A stretch of DNA of 64,000 nucleotides from Flavobacterium defluvii (GTDB taxonomy: Bacteria > Bacteroidota > Bacteroidia > Flavobacteriales > Flavobacteriaceae): NCBI RefSeq assembly GCF_900129555.1, contig NZ_FQWC01000001.1, forward strand, positions 248,001-312,000, given 5' to 3'. Below are positions 62,989 through 64,000 of this stretch, piece after piece (positions within the stretch are counted from its first letter, which is position 1; the number at the start of each line of letters is the position of its first letter). The notes beneath the pieces are model-generated. The model did no database searches. It was not told where the DNA came from and was given only the letters and a program-made list of their open reading frames with translations. The translations under genes were made by a program, and so were the position numbers.

Positions 62989-63530
62989 AGACAGACCCGT
63001 TATTAATTTGAGTATTAGATATTATAGAAACTGAATACCAAAAGTTGATTTTCAGATTATTTAGCACATACGAAAAAATTGAAAAGATAGATTTAAGATT
63101 TTTGAAAAAACTTTTTTCAAAATCATTAAAATCATAAAGAGGAGTTTGGACCATAATTTTTTCAGGTTCAAGACACATAGTCGTCTTTGGATTAAATTAG
63201 TAGATTTGGTGCTGCGAAAATATATAAACACCTCAATACTAGCCACATTCCTCGACAAACTACCCAGAAAAACGTTGAAATACACTTTTTGTCGATAAAA
63301 ATTAACTTTGGCAAGTCAATAAACATAGTAACTTAACAACAAATCAACAGAAATTTCTTAATTTTTTAATGAAAAATTAATATTTAGCAGTTTTAATAAC
63401 AAATACGCAACATTCTCTTACAAATAAGAAAATACAGAAACGAAAAAAAAGAATACAAAAGACTGTATATCAGCATTTTAATTAAATAATAAAAAATGAT
63501 AATTAGAAGTAAAATATTCCTTATCAGACT
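62989..63530. other. 542-bp non-coding stretch upstream of the giant adhesin
   Basis: No supported gene; two short overlapping minus-strand frames (62981-63178, 63061-63285) look like chance. On the minus strand, TATTTTCG at 63214-63221 is a variant of the -7 element and would give a leader of about 220 nt. Bases 63286-63530 are AT-rich with a 9-bp inverted repeat at 63358-63380 and nothing else recognisable. Confidence 0.5.
63100..63122. repeat. Perfect 11-bp inverted repeat in the adhesin leader
   Basis: TTTTGAAAAAA, a single C, then TTTTTTCAAAA. It lies 112-134 nt upstream of the adhesin start codon and could be an operator or an RNA hairpin. Confidence 0.5.
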
Positions 63531-64000
63531 TTATTTTAGAAATTTAATATTTCGTTTAAGTCCTTCAAATTTTGTTCTTTTTATAGGGGAATTTTTAAAA
63601 ACTTTTTGAAAAGTTTCTTCAGTAATTTCTGTCCAATCTTTTTTAGAAAAAGAAATTAAATCTGGATTTGGATCAAAAAGAGGTTCAGAATGTGGTTTAG
63701 AAAATCGATTCCACGGACAGACATCCTGACAAGTATCACAGCCAAACATCCATTCGTCAAATTTTCCTTTCATTTCATTAGGAATATTTTCTTTTAGTTC
63801 GATTGTGTAATACGAAATACATTTACTTCCATCAACTATATATGGAGCAACAATTGCCTGTGTAGGACAAGCATCTATACACGCCGTGCAAGACCCGCAA
63901 TGATCAGTTACAGCATGATCATACTCTAAATCTAAGTCTAAGATTAACTCGGCTATAAAATAAAAAGAGCCTACTTTCTGCGTAATTAAATTACTATTTT
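63531..64000 (-). CDS. queG: Epoxyqueuosine reductase, 3' part (truncated by window edge)
   Basis: Only the C-terminal ~155 residues are present; the gene runs off the right edge. QueG reduces epoxyqueuosine to queuosine in tRNA anticodons using cobalamin and two 4Fe-4S clusters. Visible are [13 protein letters not shown], the first cluster ligands [18 protein letters not shown], and the second [11 protein letters not shown], followed by the tail ending IKFLK. The frame is open through the window boundary, so the internal ATG at 63773 is not the start. The adhesin gene lies downstream on the same strand, separated by 542 bp of non-coding DNA. Confidence 0.92.
   Translation of the reverse strand, partial: NSNLITQKVGSFYFIAELILDLDLEYDHAVTDHCGSCTACIDACPTQAIVAPYIVDGSKCISYYTIELKENIPNEMKGKFDEWMFGCDTCQDVCPWNRFSKPHSEPLFDPNPDLISFSKKDWTEITEETFQKVFKNSPIKRTKFEGLKRNIKFLK

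Noticed and set aside
62981..63285. Two overlapping minus-strand frames upstream of the adhesin.
   Set aside because: They overlap each other and one overlaps the adhesin start; composition is that of AT-rich non-coding DNA.
63358..63380. 9-bp inverted repeat TTAATTTTT/AAAAATTAA as a queG terminator.
   Set aside because: All A/T stem, no clear T-run, and about 150 nt from the queG stop. It could be chance in AT-rich DNA.
1..64000. tRNA, rRNA, transposase or prophage genes.
   Set aside because: None recognised in a read of intergenic regions and coding frames. Gene families and base composition are uniform and chromosomal.

Overview
The window is AT-rich DNA from a gliding member of the Bacteroidota, almost certainly a Flavobacterium related to F. 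johnsoniae. The evidence is the low-GC composition, many Bacteroidota-only families (DUF6089, DUF4270, DUF4403, DUF4907, PorP/SprF), a complete sprA gene for the type IX secretion system (T9SS), and promoters of the TAnnTTTG type rather than a proteobacterial TATAAT. From memory, the order ruvA-sprA-gcvH-vanZ-deoC-remB matches the F. johnsoniae sprA/remB neighbourhood. I saw no rRNA, tRNA, CRISPR array, phage or insertion sequence.

Layout. 1-5.9 kb (+): envelope-biogenesis operon of a DUF6089 outer-membrane protein, uppS, bamA and two OmpH/Skp chaperones, closed by a terminator; murI follows. 6.8-9.3 kb (-): a FadL-like outer-membrane protein and a DUF4270 lipoprotein. 9.5-13.7 kb (+): a compact set of outer-membrane barrel, Kelch lipoprotein, DUF4907 lipoprotein, LytS-type histidine kinase and LytTR response regulator. 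This is the best candidate in the window for an undescribed sensory system. 13.7-18.2 kb: gamma-carbonic-anhydrase-like protein, an orphan PorP/SprF protein, an NfuA-like Fe-S carrier, a small acidic protein, MscS and TsaB. 18.3-25.5 kb (-): MacB-type ABC efflux operon with two permeases, two periplasmic adaptors and a TolC protein. 25.6-27.1 kb (+): DUF4403 lipoprotein. 27.1-32.2 kb (-): heme-copper oxidase module (ctaB, two subunit-III genes, subunit IV, a SCO-like protein without the copper motif, a true SCO, DUF420 and a small CxxC protein).

32.4-46.4 kb (-): remB, deoC, a VanZ-like gene, gcvH, sprA (2402 aa), ruvA and malic enzyme. 46.5-48.1 kb: a CBS-domain protein, a 465-bp non-coding stretch with five evenly spaced mini-hairpins, an XRE-type regulator and a divergent gene of unknown function sharing a perfect 18-bp palindrome. 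48.2-63.0 kb (-): three-gene surface unit of a PorE-like OmpA protein, a PorP/SprF protein and a 3943-aa SprB-like adhesin ending in a T9SS type-B sorting domain. The adhesin contains a 5.4-kb array of ~100-aa Ig/cadherin-like repeats with clear signs of recent unequal duplication. The right edge holds the 3' part of queG.

How it fits together. BamA and the OmpH pair build outer-membrane barrels such as SprA, RemB and the PorP proteins. SprA exports T9SS cargo such as the giant adhesin, and its PorP/SprF and PorE-like partners probably display it on the surface. The 9.5-13.7 kb cluster looks like a surface-to-cytoplasm signalling unit. The other modules are core metabolism, respiration and efflux.
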